DNA of 64,000 nucleotides, from the NCBI RefSeq assembly GCF_010993705.1, contig NZ_WOFO01000001.1, forward strand, positions 1-64,000, in the 5' to 3' direction. The stretch's first letter is position 1; each line of letters starts with the position of its first letter. The notes under the pieces are model-generated. The model was not told where the DNA came from, did no database searches, and worked only from the letters and a program-made list of their open reading frames with translations. Below, one piece after another: positions 31,420 to 40,495 of the stretch. A program made the position numbers and the translations under genes. The stretch is from Cyclobacterium sp. SYSU L10401. GTDB lineage: Bacteria > Bacteroidota > Bacteroidia > Cytophagales > Cyclobacteriaceae.

Positions 31420-32172
31420 CTATTTTCCCGGAATGTTAAATTCGGTGATTTCCTGATGGGGAATGGTACGAACTTCTTTAATCTTCGCTTTACCTTCCTG
31501 GTGCCAAAGCACAGCGGTGGTGTTGACTGTGCCGTAGTAGTCATCTACACGGATAAATTGGGCAGAAACTGCTTTTTCAAGTTCTCCGGACAAGCCAGTG
31601 GCAGGCAGTTCTTTTTCCGGAGCGGACTCCCTGGATTGAAGCAACCCCAATAAGTCATCCAAATTCGGGGTTTTACTTGCCAGCAGGGATTTTAACTGCT
31701 CTTTTGCCAACTGTACCTTGGGCCAGGGTGTATCCATATAGGCATTCGATATGGCATGGATTCCCGGTTTAACGGCTTGAATACCTCCTCCGTAATTGGA
31801 TAAAACATACAGGTCTTCTCCGGCCCCTACCAGAAGGTTAAAGCCATTGTAATGCTCTTTTGATTCTTCGATTTGCCTTAAATAGGACTGCGGTGATTCG
31901 GTTCCGTTTAAAAATCCAGTTACCAGTTCCCCCCTTGATCTTTCGCGCGGCCTTTCATTGGGAATATCACGGAAATTGGTCAGCGCAGCAAAGCGTCCAT
32001 CTGGATGAAAACCCAACCAGGTACCTCCTTCTTTCAAATCCCTGCCAGCATATATTCCATTTTCCCAATGATGAAGCGACTGGGTAGGCCTTTGGAAGTA
32101 CTCATCCCGGTTGGCAGTCAATACCAATTTATAATCAGGATGCTGTCGCCAACTAAAAGTAATCAAACACAT
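31420..32172 (-). CDS. NRDE family protein
   Basis: The 250-residue protein begins MCLITFSW and contains TANRDE, the motif naming the family (also called TANGO2-like). The Cys at position 2 would become N-terminal after Met removal, as in Ntn hydrolases, and GGTWLGFHPDGRFAALTNFRD follows. The biochemical role in bacteria is unsettled. The start ATG at 32172 is favoured because it exposes this Cys; a TTG two codons earlier is not credible. Confidence 0.88.
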   Translation of the reverse strand: MCLITFSWRQHPDYKLVLTANRDEYFQRPTQSLHHWENGIYAGRDLKEGGTWLGFHPDGRFAALTNFRDIPNERPRERSRGELVTGFLNGTESPQSYLRQIEESKEHYNGFNLLVGAGEDLYVLSNYGGGIQAVKPGIHAISNAYMDTPWPKVQLAKEQLKSLLASKTPNLDDLLGLLQSRESAPEKELPATGLSGELEKAVSAQFIRVDDYYGTVNTTAVLWHQEGKAKIKEVRTIPHQEITEFNIPGK

Positions 32173-32237
32173 GCACAAATTAAGTGAGAAGCAGGCTACC
32201 GAAAAAACCTGTAGGGCAAATTTTTAACAAATTTTAA

Positions 32238-32253
32238 TACGATAAATATCGTA
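32238..32253. promoter_or_regulatory. BlaI-type dyad operator 1
   Basis: TACGATAAATATCGTA is a perfect inverted repeat TACGAT-N4-ATCGTA. It lies just upstream of the -33 box of the promoter described below. Confidence 0.7.
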
Positions 32254-32259
32254 TATCTC

Positions 32260-32290
32260 TTGTTAATACGATTTTCATCGTATATATTTG
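32260..32290 (+). promoter_or_regulatory. Promoter of the BlaI/M56 operon
   Basis: TTG at 32260-32262, a 20-bp spacer, and TATATTTG at 32283-32290 form a full Bacteroidota promoter. Dyad 2 fills the spacer and dyad 3 begins 1 bp after the -7 box, so bound repressor would block it. Confidence 0.65.
32267..32282. promoter_or_regulatory. BlaI-type dyad operator 2
   Basis: TACGATTTTCATCGTA has the same half-sites as operator 1 and lies exactly between the -33 and -7 boxes. Start-to-start distance from operator 1 is 29 bp. Confidence 0.7.
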
Positions 32291-32291
32291 G

Positions 32292-32307
32292 TACGAAATC
32301 AATCGTA
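32292..32307. promoter_or_regulatory. BlaI-type dyad operator 3
   Basis: TACGAAATCAATCGTA keeps the TACGA/TCGTA arms. It overlaps the expected transcription start and ends 7 bp before the blaI-like ATG. It lies 25 bp from operator 2. Confidence 0.65.
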
Positions 32308-32314
32308 TAACAAG

Positions 32315-32692
32315 ATGCAAGAAAAACCTACTGCGGCCGAACTGGAAGTTTTGGCCATTATCTGGGATTTGGGAGAGGCCAGTGTCCGTGAGGTACACGA
32401 AAAGTTAACACAGGAGAAAGAGACCGGATATACCACCACACTAAAGATCATGCAAAACATGTATGGTAAGGGATTACTCAGCCGAGATGATGGAAAAAGA
32501 AGGCATGTTTACCGTACTATGGTTAGTCAGAAGGATACCCAGCATTCTCTTGTAAAGAATTTTATCAGCAAGACATTTGGCGGATCAACAAAAAAGCTGG
32601 TCATGCAGGCTTTGGGACAAAGTGATCCATCCAGGGAGGAAATAGAAGAAATACGGGCGTTTTTAGACCAAATCGAAAACGAAAAGTCATGA
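32315..32692 (+). CDS. BlaI/MecI/CopY family transcriptional repressor
   Basis: The 125-residue winged-helix repressor has PTAAELEVLAIIWDLGEASVREVHEKL and TTTLKIMQNMYGKGLLSRD, the usual recognition region, plus a C-terminal dimerisation helix with the region cleaved in BlaI-type proteins. The ATG at 32315 is chosen over an upstream TTG at 32288, which lies inside operator 3 and the promoter. Three dyads upstream indicate autorepression. It overlaps the M56 peptidase gene by 4 bp, the usual sensor-repressor pair. Confidence 0.93.
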   Translation: MQEKPTAAELEVLAIIWDLGEASVREVHEKLTQEKETGYTTTLKIMQNMYGKGLLSRDDGKRRHVYRTMVSQKDTQHSLVKNFISKTFGGSTKKLVMQALGQSDPSREEIEEIRAFLDQIENEKS

Positions 32693-34404
32693 AAACGACA
32701 TGGTTTACAGGTGATTTACCCGAGGTGCTGGGCTGGTCCCTGCTGCACTCCCTGTGGCAATTTCTTTTGCTGGCTGCCATGTATGCTTTGATCTTGCGCG
32801 TGCGGATTTTTCAGATCCCTCAATACCGTTACCTGACAGGTTTATTTGCCCTTTTATTAATGTTCCTTTGTTTTATAGGTACCGCGTGGTATGAATACGG
32901 GCTGCTGCTTACTGAGACTACAAATCCCTCAACTTTAGCAGTCCATTTACCGGTCACCTCAGGAGAAGGGCCAATTGACGGGGAGAGCTTCTGGCGAATA
33001 AGCGCAGCGGCAGGAGCCTATTTTCACAAGTCCCTGCCCTACCTGGTAAATGTTTGGTTGATAGGCGTCGTTTTTTACATGCTACGTCTGCTGGGTAATT
33101 TTGTGAACTTGCAACAAATAAAGCGGAGGTCTTCAACAGATTTGCCCAAATGGATTTCGGACAAGGCAACAGCTTATCTTCAAAAAATGCAGGTTAACCT
33201 CCCTGTTGCTGTCCGGGAAAGTAAAGAAATTGAAGTGCCCATGGTTTTTGGCATACTAAAACCCATGGTACTGCTGCCGGCCGGATTGGTTTTTAACATG
33301 CCGCCCGAGCAATTGGAAGCCATACTTGCCCATGAGTTGGCCCATGTTCGCAGGCAGGATTTTGCCGTCAATTTAATTCAGTCCATTCTTGAAATGCTCT
33401 TTTTCTACCATCCGGCCTTTTGGTGGATAAATTTATCTGTCAGGGAATCCCGGGAACAAGCCACAGATGATTTGGCGATTGGAAGCGGAGCAAAACCTTC
33501 AGACCTGGCACATGCCCTGGCCCACATTGTAAACCGCACAGCCATGCAGGCTCCCGAACTAGCCATGGCTGCTCAAAAATCCGGTTTTCCAACCCTTCAT
33601 CGAATCCAGAGAATGATGGGTGTAAAACCTTCAAAATTAGCCAACTCACCATTAATTACTAAAACCATGATGATTACCTGCTTACTTAGCTTTATCCTGC
33701 TACTGGGTGCTGCCCGTCAGGAGAATCCGACTCCTGCACCATGGCTCGAAACCAGATCGATAGCGGAATCCGCCCATTATTCATTAAGCCCTTCCGATTT
33801 AAGCCTTTTGGACAGTCTTCCCAAAAAGGATATCTCCGATGAAAAAGAATCCATCGAGGTGGAGATTGTATTGGATTCTCAGGAAATAGAGGAAGTAGAT
33901 CTGGAATTGGACTCCATTCCATCGATGACATTCAGCCCGCCACCCATCATGGAATTTACTCCTCCATTTCCTGAAAATGTACCTACTCTTTCTAAAGTTC
34001 TGATAGAAGAACTGGGCGACAGTATCCGGGTTTATACTTCCAAAATTATCCGGTTTCACAGGGATACTACTCCCGAAGGGCTGGTCCAGAAAGAAAAATT
34101 TGAGGAAAAAATAAAAGTGATACAGAAAAAAATGGAGGAGACTCAAAATGATCTTGAGACCCGAATAAAGGCCTGGGAAGCCGAATTTAAACCCAAAATG
34201 GAAGCTTTTGAAGCAAAAATGGAGGCCTGGAGAAGAGAAAATGAACCTAAAATAAAAGATTTTGAAGCTAAAATGGAAGCCTGGAGCAAACAGCAGGAGG
34301 CCAAATTCAAGGCAATGGAAGAAAAGATGCGGGAAAGAGAAAAATCCATGGAAGCACTTCGGGAAAAGCGGGAAGAAAAACCTTCATCCGGACCAGAAAA
34401 GTAA
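32689..34404 (+). CDS. M56 (BlaR1-like) membrane metallopeptidase with coiled-coil tail
   Basis: The 571-residue protein has an N-terminal four-helix membrane domain with zinc motif HELAH (H215, E216, H219) and a downstream REQATDD segment near 255-260 supplying the third ligand. After a further helix (MMITCLLSFILLLGAA) the chain is extracytoplasmic. Where BlaR1 has a penicillin-binding domain, this protein has an acidic linker and a long coiled coil (about 470-560) of repeated KMEAW/FEAKME-type units. It probably cleaves the overlapping BlaI-type repressor on sensing a signal; the signal is unlikely to be beta-lactam binding by a PBP domain, as none is present. Confidence 0.9.
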   Translation: MKTTWFTGDLPEVLGWSLLHSLWQFLLLAAMYALILRVRIFQIPQYRYLTGLFALLLMFLCFIGTAWYEYGLLLTETTNPSTLAVHLPVTSGEGPIDGESFWRISAAAGAYFHKSLPYLVNVWLIGVVFYMLRLLGNFVNLQQIKRRSSTDLPKWISDKATAYLQKMQVNLPVAVRESKEIEVPMVFGILKPMVLLPAGLVFNMPPEQLEAILAHELAHVRRQDFAVNLIQSILEMLFFYHPAFWWINLSVRESREQATDDLAIGSGAKPSDLAHALAHIVNRTAMQAPELAMAAQKSGFPTLHRIQRMMGVKPSKLANSPLITKTMMITCLLSFILLLGAARQENPTPAPWLETRSIAESAHYSLSPSDLSLLDSLPKKDISDEKESIEVEIVLDSQEIEEVDLELDSIPSMTFSPPPIMEFTPPFPENVPTLSKVLIEELGDSIRVYTSKIIRFHRDTTPEGLVQKEKFEEKIKVIQKKMEETQNDLETRIKAWEAEFKPKMEAFEAKMEAWRRENEPKIKDFEAKMEAWSKQQEAKFKAMEEKMREREKSMEALREKREEKPSSGPEK

Positions 34405-34484
34405 GTGCTTGTTTGCTTTTCTGGTTTTCCGGGAGAAAATATCCTTGCTCCAGGCTTATTTTCTGGTTGGCTTCAGGATCAGGT

Positions 34485-34523
34485 CAAGTGCCACCGGAAT
34501 TAGCGAAAGGCCGGTGGCACTTG
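34485..34523. repeat. 13-bp perfect inverted repeat
   Basis: CAAGTGCCACCGG (34485-34497) and CCGGTGGCACTTG (34511-34523) flank a 13-nt loop, 80 bp after the M56 stop. No T-run follows, so it is not a classical terminator. It could act as an mRNA 3'-end stabiliser or protein site. Confidence 0.6.
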
Positions 34524-34586
34524 TTGAGCCCAGTTGCGGCCAATGCTAAAAAACACCCTTCTATACCACTTCGATTTCAGAATAAA

Positions 34587-34626
34587 AGAAAAAGGGCTGT
34601 TTCGTTTGTGAAACAACCCTTTTCTT
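34587..34626. terminator. Bidirectional terminator between M56 and ThuA genes
   Basis: AAGAAAAAGGG-C-TGTTTC (34587-34603) pairs with GAAACA-A-CCCTTTTCTT (34610-34626), with a single mismatch. A-rich and T-rich ends flank the stem, so it can stop both convergent transcripts. Confidence 0.7.
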
Positions 34627-34652
34627 GTCTGGTTACTTCAAGCGAGGCAAGC

Positions 34653-37600
34653 TTATTCGCTTTTCATTTCCATGGACATGATCGCCATATTGACCGATTC
34701 TTCATCGCTTAAGGCAGATGTCACAATGTAGAGATCCTGGTATCCCAGTTCTCCTTCATTTTCAAAAGACAGTTCAAATGGATGCCGGGCCCTTCCTTCT
34801 CCGGTTTTTTTTCTCAGGACGGCCTGACTGAGCAATTTCCCATCCGGGCTTCCGATCCTGGCTTCGATACGGTATCCAAAATCAAAAGGCTTTTGGGAGC
34901 CGGCCATAAAAGAAATGCCTGAAATGCCATTCAAATCAATATCTTTTAAAGTAAAATAACCCTCTGAATTCGGGGCCAGTAAAATTTGCTGTCCGTTAAC
35001 ATCATAGGTATTGAATCCTTCCGTTTCGTCCAGCTCAGCAAAATTGATTTGGCTATTTCTCAGGTATACCGCGGTAGAAGAACTAAGGGGTTTGATATTT
35101 TCTCCCCCTCTATCGGTAAAGCTGGCATTTAGGATCATTACTCCGTTGGCAGCCATTTCTTTTCCCTGTACGGGATCTATTTCTCCGGCTGCAGGAAGCG
35201 AGGGGGCCAGGTTTTCCAAGTCTCCCAGGGATAGTACCCAGGCCACAATTTTCCGGGCATCACCTTCCTTGAGATCCGGATTGGCCGGCATCATGGTTTC
35301 CCCCCATACTCCTGAACCTCCTTTGAGTATTTTATTGACCAGATGGTCTGCTGCTTCGGAATCACCTTCGTATTTCTTGGCCACTTCTGTATATGCCGGG
35401 CCTATGGATGTTTCATTTTCCTTATGGCATGTTTTACAGGTAAGCGATTCCATGATGCTTTTGCCTGCCATGGCTTCAGACATGATCTGGTGACCCATGG
35501 CTGCTTCGGCCTGGTCAAAACCCTCTATATAATCTGCCGAAACATACAAGGAAGATAGGTCATCTCCTGCTGACGAGTCGTCGGGGTCATTGACTGTCAC
35601 CTGGTAGCTTACTTTTTTTCCAGGAAAATAGAAGCTGCCATTTCCAATAAATTCAATTTTGATTTCCGGAGCCACATTACCTGCGTACACATTGATGGTA
35701 TTGCTTCGGGCGGTCTCATTGCCGGTATCGCTCACCTGAAGGGAAATATCGTAATCTCCTATGGTCTCATAGGTATACGTCAGTTCAGGTACATCTGTTG
35801 AAAGGGTCTCTCCATTACCCAAATCCCAGGAATAAGTCAATGGATCATTTTCCGGATCCCTGACATCTGCCTCTAGCTTTACTTCCAAAGGAAGGCTGCC
35901 GGAGGTTTTATCGGAAGAGATCCCAGCTATTACAGGAGCCCGGTTACCAGGATTATAATGGATGACTGACAGGGCGGCATCCGGGTTGGCACTGAACCAG
36001 CCATTGCCATATTCAAGCAGGTACAATTTTCCGTCCGGTCCTACTTCCAGGTCAATCAGAGCATTGTGTCGAACCCCTTCCATGAAAGGTTCCATTTTTA
36101 GATAATCTCCGTTTTCATCCATGGTTACCACCTTGATCCAACCCCTTATCCATTCATAAATGAAAAGTTTTCCGTCATAATAATCAGGAAGCCCACCACC
36201 ATTTGGGTAAAGGTCCGAATAGTATACAGGACCGGCCATGGCATTTCTTCCGCCGGTTCCAACCTGGGGGAACTCTTCCGATTGATCATAGGGATAGTAA
36301 ATGAAAGCCGGTTGGGCCGGTGGCAATTCTCTCAAACCCGTATTATTCTGGGATATGTTTACCGGAGAGAGGGGGTCAAACTGGATGCGTGGTTTGCCTG
36401 TATCAAAATTATAGGCACTGTAAGGGTAGTTGTCACCTACAAAGAAGGGCCAGCCAAAAAAGCCGGCCTTTTTGGCCTGATTGACCTCGTCGTATCCCTT
36501 TGGACCCCTTACGCCAAGGCTGTCTGCTCTTGCATCAGGGCCCACCTCTCCCCAGTACAGGAAGCCGGTTTTCTGATCCACGCTGATCCGGTATGGATTT
36601 CTGTTTCCCTGTACATATATTTCCGGTTTCGTACCTTCCATTCCCTCAGGGTACAGGTTACCCTCCGGAATGCTATAGCTGCCATCTTCATTAACCTTAA
36701 TGCGGAGAATTTTGCCCCTCAGGTCGTTGGTGTTGCCGGAAGACCTGGCCGCATCATATTGTTCAAAGCCGGGACGATCATCCAGGGGAGCATATCCCCT
36801 CAGGGTATGTGGCTGGTTGGGTTGGTTAAAGGGGGTTGAGTTGTCCCCTGCCGATACGTACAGTAAACCTTCGCTGTCAAAAGCAATGGAACCGCCGGTA
36901 TGGCAGCAAATATCCCGCTGGGAATAAAACTCAAGAATTACCTGTTCGGTATCCATTTTCCATTCATCCTCCTGAAATTTAAACCTGGAGAGCCGGTTGA
37001 CCGATTTGCCTGTAGGACTATAAAAGACATACACCCAATGGTTGTTTTCAAAATCAGGATCTGCTTTGATGCCCATGAGGCCTTCCTCCGCATTTACCCT
37101 GGGAGCGTCCGTTTTCCAGTATACATCCAGGCGGGTGATTTGATTGGCGGTGGAATCTCCTGCTTTATAAAGCAATATTTCTCCCCTTCTTTGCGCAATC
37201 AGGACATCCAGGTTTGGCAAAATGGCCATTTCAGTAGGTTCGGTAAATTCACCCCTTACCATGGTCACTTTTTCAAATCGATCTGCCTCGGGAACCCTTT
37301 TGCTGGTTGCAGTTGAATAGTCGAGTTTTTTATTTTCACCAATTGCATATTTGATTCCTTCCAGCAAATGCTGCAGGTATAAATCCTCTTCAAAGGAAGC
37401 CGATGTGTGTCCACCCCCGGTGTAGAAAGCCCTGCCCCCATCATATTCATGGTACCAGGCGATGGGATGCTCTCCCATATCTTCTCCTCCCTGATAACTA
37501 TCCTCATCCAATGTCATCAATACCTTTACACTTTCATTGAAATCTTTGTAACTGTACCATTCATCGGTTCTGGTCCATTGGTCCGGTAAGAAGGAAGTAC

Positions 37601-38087
37601 TGCTGTGTGACTTATCCACCACATCTATTACGCCTTCCTGCACATTGGGATGCGGGTCATTGATACCGGGATGATCAGAAAAATAACCTCCGGTCATTTT
37701 TCCATACCATGCCCAGTCATATTCGGTATCCGCAGCAGCATGAATACCTACAAAGCCTCCTCCGGCTTGTATGTACCTTTCAAAATCTGCTTCCTGATAA
37801 TGGTTCAAAACGTCGCCAGTTGTGCTCAGAAAAATAACGGCACTGTATTGTTCCAGGATTTCTTCCGTAAACAAGGCCGCATTGGTGGTCGTGTCCACAA
37901 GAAAACCATTTTCTTCTCCCAATTTATATATGGCTCGGATACCATCAGGAATGGATTCATGGTAAAAACCTGATGTTTTGGAGAAGACCAACACTTTTGG
38001 ATCTCCGGATCTGGTAGCACAGGCACCTATAAAAAGCCCTGCAAACAAAAGGGCCATAAAGCCCTTTATCATGCGATTGATATACAT
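34653..38087 (-). CDS. ThuA / PQQ-dependent sugar dehydrogenase / PKD / cytochrome c lipoprotein
   Basis: The 1144-residue lipoprotein has lipobox FIGAC. Its N-terminal ThuA-like trehalose-utilisation domain spans about 30-250 (VLVFSKTSGFYHESI, GGGFVGIHAAADTEYDW). A GDH-B/PQQ-type beta-propeller covers about 265-700 (RDICCHTGGSIAFDSEGLLY, QGNRNPYRISVDQ), a PKD domain about 725-800 (PLTYSWDLGNGE), a class I cytochrome c about 880-960 with CKTCH near 883-887, and a C-terminal jelly-roll, possibly carbohydrate-binding. The layout suggests surface or periplasmic oxidation of a sugar with electron transfer through its own haem. Similar multi-domain fusions occur in Bacteroidota. It is monocistronic. 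Confidence 0.9.
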   Translation of the reverse strand: MYINRMIKGFMALLFAGLFIGACATRSGDPKVLVFSKTSGFYHESIPDGIRAIYKLGEENGFLVDTTTNAALFTEEILEQYSAVIFLSTTGDVLNHYQEADFERYIQAGGGFVGIHAAADTEYDWAWYGKMTGGYFSDHPGINDPHPNVQEGVIDVVDKSHSSTSFLPDQWTRTDEWYSYKDFNESVKVLMTLDEDSYQGGEDMGEHPIAWYHEYDGGRAFYTGGGHTSASFEEDLYLQHLLEGIKYAIGENKKLDYSTATSKRVPEADRFEKVTMVRGEFTEPTEMAILPNLDVLIAQRRGEILLYKAGDSTANQITRLDVYWKTDAPRVNAEEGLMGIKADPDFENNHWVYVFYSPTGKSVNRLSRFKFQEDEWKMDTEQVILEFYSQRDICCHTGGSIAFDSEGLLYVSAGDNSTPFNQPNQPHTLRGYAPLDDRPGFEQYDAARSSGNTNDLRGKILRIKVNEDGSYSIPEGNLYPEGMEGTKPEIYVQGNRNPYRISVDQKTGFLYWGEVGPDARADSLGVRGPKGYDEVNQAKKAGFFGWPFFVGDNYPYSAYNFDTGKPRIQFDPLSPVNISQNNTGLRELPPAQPAFIYYPYDQSEEFPQVGTGGRNAMAGPVYYSDLYPNGGGLPDYYDGKLFIYEWIRGWIKVVTMDENGDYLKMEPFMEGVRHNALIDLEVGPDGKLYLLEYGNGWFSANPDAALSVIHYNPGNRAPVIAGISSDKTSGSLPLEVKLEADVRDPENDPLTYSWDLGNGETLSTDVPELTYTYETIGDYDISLQVSDTGNETARSNTINVYAGNVAPEIKIEFIGNGSFYFPGKKVSYQVTVNDPDDSSAGDDLSSLYVSADYIEGFDQAEAAMGHQIMSEAMAGKSIMESLTCKTCHKENETSIGPAYTEVAKKYEGDSEAADHLVNKILKGGSGVWGETMMPANPDLKEGDARKIVAWVLSLGDLENLAPSLPAAGEIDPVQGKEMAANGVMILNASFTDRGGENIKPLSSSTAVYLRNSQINFAELDETEGFNTYDVNGQQILLAPNSEGYFTLKDIDLNGISGISFMAGSQKPFDFGYRIEARIGSPDGKLLSQAVLRKKTGEGRARHPFELSFENEGELGYQDLYIVTSALSDEESVNMAIMSMEMKSE

Positions 38088-38455
38088 ACTTTGTTTAAAT
38101 TTTGCAGCAATATAAAGAATATCTTTCTTATGTGACTTCCGTTTATCAATATTTTAGTTTAAATGACTGTAATCCTCATTTTGTTGTCGCAATCGGTTGA
38201 TTCATCAAAAAATACAGATTGGAATTCTTTTTAAATTTCTTTTAAGCGGAGGATTGGCAGCACAATTTAATTTCTGGGATTCGATTATCAGTTATTTTTA
38301 CGGGCGGCGATTCTATGCCAAAGGAATGGGGCAATTCCCTGGTAACGGAATCCGGCAAGGTATTAACCCAAATTTCCTTTTTTTACAAATTCCTTTCGGA
38401 CTTTGAGAAAAAAGTTGGGCGCGTGTAGCAATCACAAACTTATTCATTGTAGTGT
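38088..38455. other. Intergenic region, no feature recognised
   Basis: This 368-bp stretch lies between the start of the ThuA-type gene and the end of the UbiA gene. No coding frame, hairpin terminator or repeat of note was seen. Its right part next to 38088 must contain the ThuA gene promoter, on the minus strand, which I could not place. Confidence 0.4.
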
Positions 38456-39328
38456 TTAGCCATGCAATGCCAGATAAATGAAAAACAGGTTCAAGGCGGT
38501 GGCAGATACTTTGTTCATCCACATGGCCATTTGGTGGCTGACATATTGTTCCGGATTTTTTTGGGCCACTAAAAACCAGAGAGAAAAATAACTCACTACC
38601 GGTAACAGGGCGAATAGAAATGCCCAAATGCCTGATTTAAAATCAATAATCAGAAAATATTGGATGAACGCAAGCCCCCCAAGCAGGAACCAGATGGCCG
38701 AAAATCCAAAAGTACCGGTAATACCGAGTTTGATACTGAGGGTGATGTCTCCTCTTTTGAGGTCTTCATCGTGTTGGTAGATTTGTGTCAATGGATAGGA
38801 GCCTAGCAGGAGAATGCTACTCAGTAAGGCGGGCATCCACACTTCTGTTTGTACCAATCCAACCAGACCAGGAGTCCCTGCGATGCCCACGTAACACATG
38901 CAGAAGGTAAAAGCTCCCTGAAAAAATCCGGCAGTAAGCCAACTTAAATACGGATATTTTTTGAGCCTGATGCCCGGATGGCTGTAAGCCATGGATACCA
39001 AGCCATAAACCAATACCATGATGAAAAATACTGCCCCCATAAAAACAGAACACACCAGCGCCACAAAAAAGAAAAGCTGGGAAAGGTAGTACAGGCCTTT
39101 GGTGACTTTTTTTGGGTTTTTCAGGCCACCAATGCTCTTTTCATCTTTATCAAAATAGCTGTTATAACCATTGCTGGAAGGGTAGAGCAACAGGTGAAGG
39201 ACTATCCAAACCCAAATGGCCCTGAAGGTATCTGCTTCAGGGACAGTTGCCAGCGCAAATAAAAATACGGGCATCAGGTAATAAGAAAAGGGAATCCTCA
39301 GGTGTTCCCAACTGGATTTTTCAAACAT
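38456..39328 (-). CDS. UbiA family prenyltransferase
   Basis: The 290-residue, nine-helix membrane enzyme has both Asp-rich motifs. The first is NGYNSYFDKDE near 53-63 and the second is YQHDEDLKRGD near 186-196, which bind the prenyl diphosphate through Mg2+. It lies divergent to, and 87 bp from, the type III PKS gene. In this setting the acceptor is probably the PKS-derived phenolic product rather than a menaquinone precursor; that is inference from context. The start is ATG at 39328. Confidence 0.88.
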   Translation of the reverse strand: MFEKSSWEHLRIPFSYYLMPVFLFALATVPEADTFRAIWVWIVLHLLLYPSSNGYNSYFDKDEKSIGGLKNPKKVTKGLYYLSQLFFFVALVCSVFMGAVFFIMVLVYGLVSMAYSHPGIRLKKYPYLSWLTAGFFQGAFTFCMCYVGIAGTPGLVGLVQTEVWMPALLSSILLLGSYPLTQIYQHDEDLKRGDITLSIKLGITGTFGFSAIWFLLGGLAFIQYFLIIDFKSGIWAFLFALLPVVSYFSLWFLVAQKNPEQYVSHQMAMWMNKVSATALNLFFIYLALHG

Positions 39329-39415
39329 AACTAGAAAGCTTGATAACTTTTCGCCAAGGCAACTGTTTTTTACTTATCTTGAAAATTACAATAAAAATCA
39401 GCTAAATAGAAATCC

Positions 39416-40495
39416 ATGCAAAGCCATATCGTAAGTATTGGACTGGCCAATCCCGGAAACCCCATACCTCAGGAAAATATCAGTCGTTTCATGCAAATGG
39501 CTCACGGCCTGGATAGCAGTGAAAGCAGAAAATTGGGTTTTGTTTACCGCAAGTCAGGTATCCGGCAGCGGTTCAGTGCTTTAAAGGATTTTAACCAGGA
39601 GGATCCGGGTAAATTTGCCTTTTTCCCAAACAACCATACTTTGGAGCCCTTTCCTGGTACGGCCAGTCGCATGCAGGTTTTTAGAAAGGAGGCACCGGTT
39701 TTGGCCAATCTGGCCATTCAGCGGTGTTTGGTGAAGGCGGATGTATTACCTGAAAAGGTCTCCCATTTGATTCTGGTTTCTTGTACAGGAATGTATGCAC
39801 CGGGGGTGGAAATGGACATTATTCAAGCCATGGGGTTCAGCAATAATATTGAAAGGTATGCCATTCATTTTATGGGATGCTATGCGGCATTTAATGCCAT
39901 AAAGTTAGCTGACAGGATTTGTCGAAGCGAGGCGGAGTCCAACGTATTGGTAGTAGGGGTGGAACTTTGTACCATCCATTTTCAAAAAGAATACAATGAG
40001 GACAATGTCATTGCCAACGCCCTGTTTGGGGATGGAGCTGCAGCAGTGCTGATAAAATCCTCCTCACTGGAGGGCCTGGCGATAAAGCAATACCAAAGCA
40101 ATATTTTGATAGAGGGGGAATCAGAAATGGCCTGGTCTATAGGTGATTTTGGCTTTGAAATGAAACTCAGTAAGTATATACCGGAGTTGTTAAGCAATGG
40201 AATTAGGGAGTTTAGAAAAAATTTGGAAACAAAGTTTGGGATTTCGCAGATCAGGCAGTTTGCGATTCATCCGGGCGGAAAACAAATTTTAAGAAAAATT
40301 GAAGCTGCATTCGGTATTGGAGAGGAGCAAAACTCCCACGCGCACCGGGTACTGGAGAAATTTGGAAACATGTCATCCGTCACCATATTGTTTGTTTTGG
40401 CTGCCATATTGGATGATCCGGGCATTCATGGAGATATTCTGGCCATGGGTTTTGGGCCTGGACTCACGTTGGAGACCTTATTGTTGGAAAAATGA
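39416..40495 (+). CDS. Type III polyketide synthase
   Basis: The 359-residue chalcone/stilbene-synthase-like enzyme has an intact catalytic triad: C155 (MGCYAAF), H285 (IHPGGK) and N318 (GNMSSVT). It condenses an acyl-CoA starter with malonyl-CoA units to a phenol, resorcinol or pyrone; the starter cannot be told. The product is probably methylated by the methyltransferase whose gene overlaps it by 4 bp, and perhaps prenylated by the divergent UbiA. The start is ATG at 39416. Length and motifs are normal for the family. Confidence 0.93.
   Translation: MQSHIVSIGLANPGNPIPQENISRFMQMAHGLDSSESRKLGFVYRKSGIRQRFSALKDFNQEDPGKFAFFPNNHTLEPFPGTASRMQVFRKEAPVLANLAIQRCLVKADVLPEKVSHLILVSCTGMYAPGVEMDIIQAMGFSNNIERYAIHFMGCYAAFNAIKLADRICRSEAESNVLVVGVELCTIHFQKEYNEDNVIANALFGDGAAAVLIKSSSLEGLAIKQYQSNILIEGESEMAWSIGDFGFEMKLSKYIPELLSNGIREFRKNLETKFGISQIRQFAIHPGGKQILRKIEAAFGIGEEQNSHAHRVLEKFGNMSSVTILFVLAAILDDPGIHGDILAMGFGPGLTLETLLLEK

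Noticed and set aside
34485-34523. 13-bp inverted repeat as the M56 terminator
   Set aside because: No T-run follows it; a better terminator with A/T flanks lies 65 bp further on.
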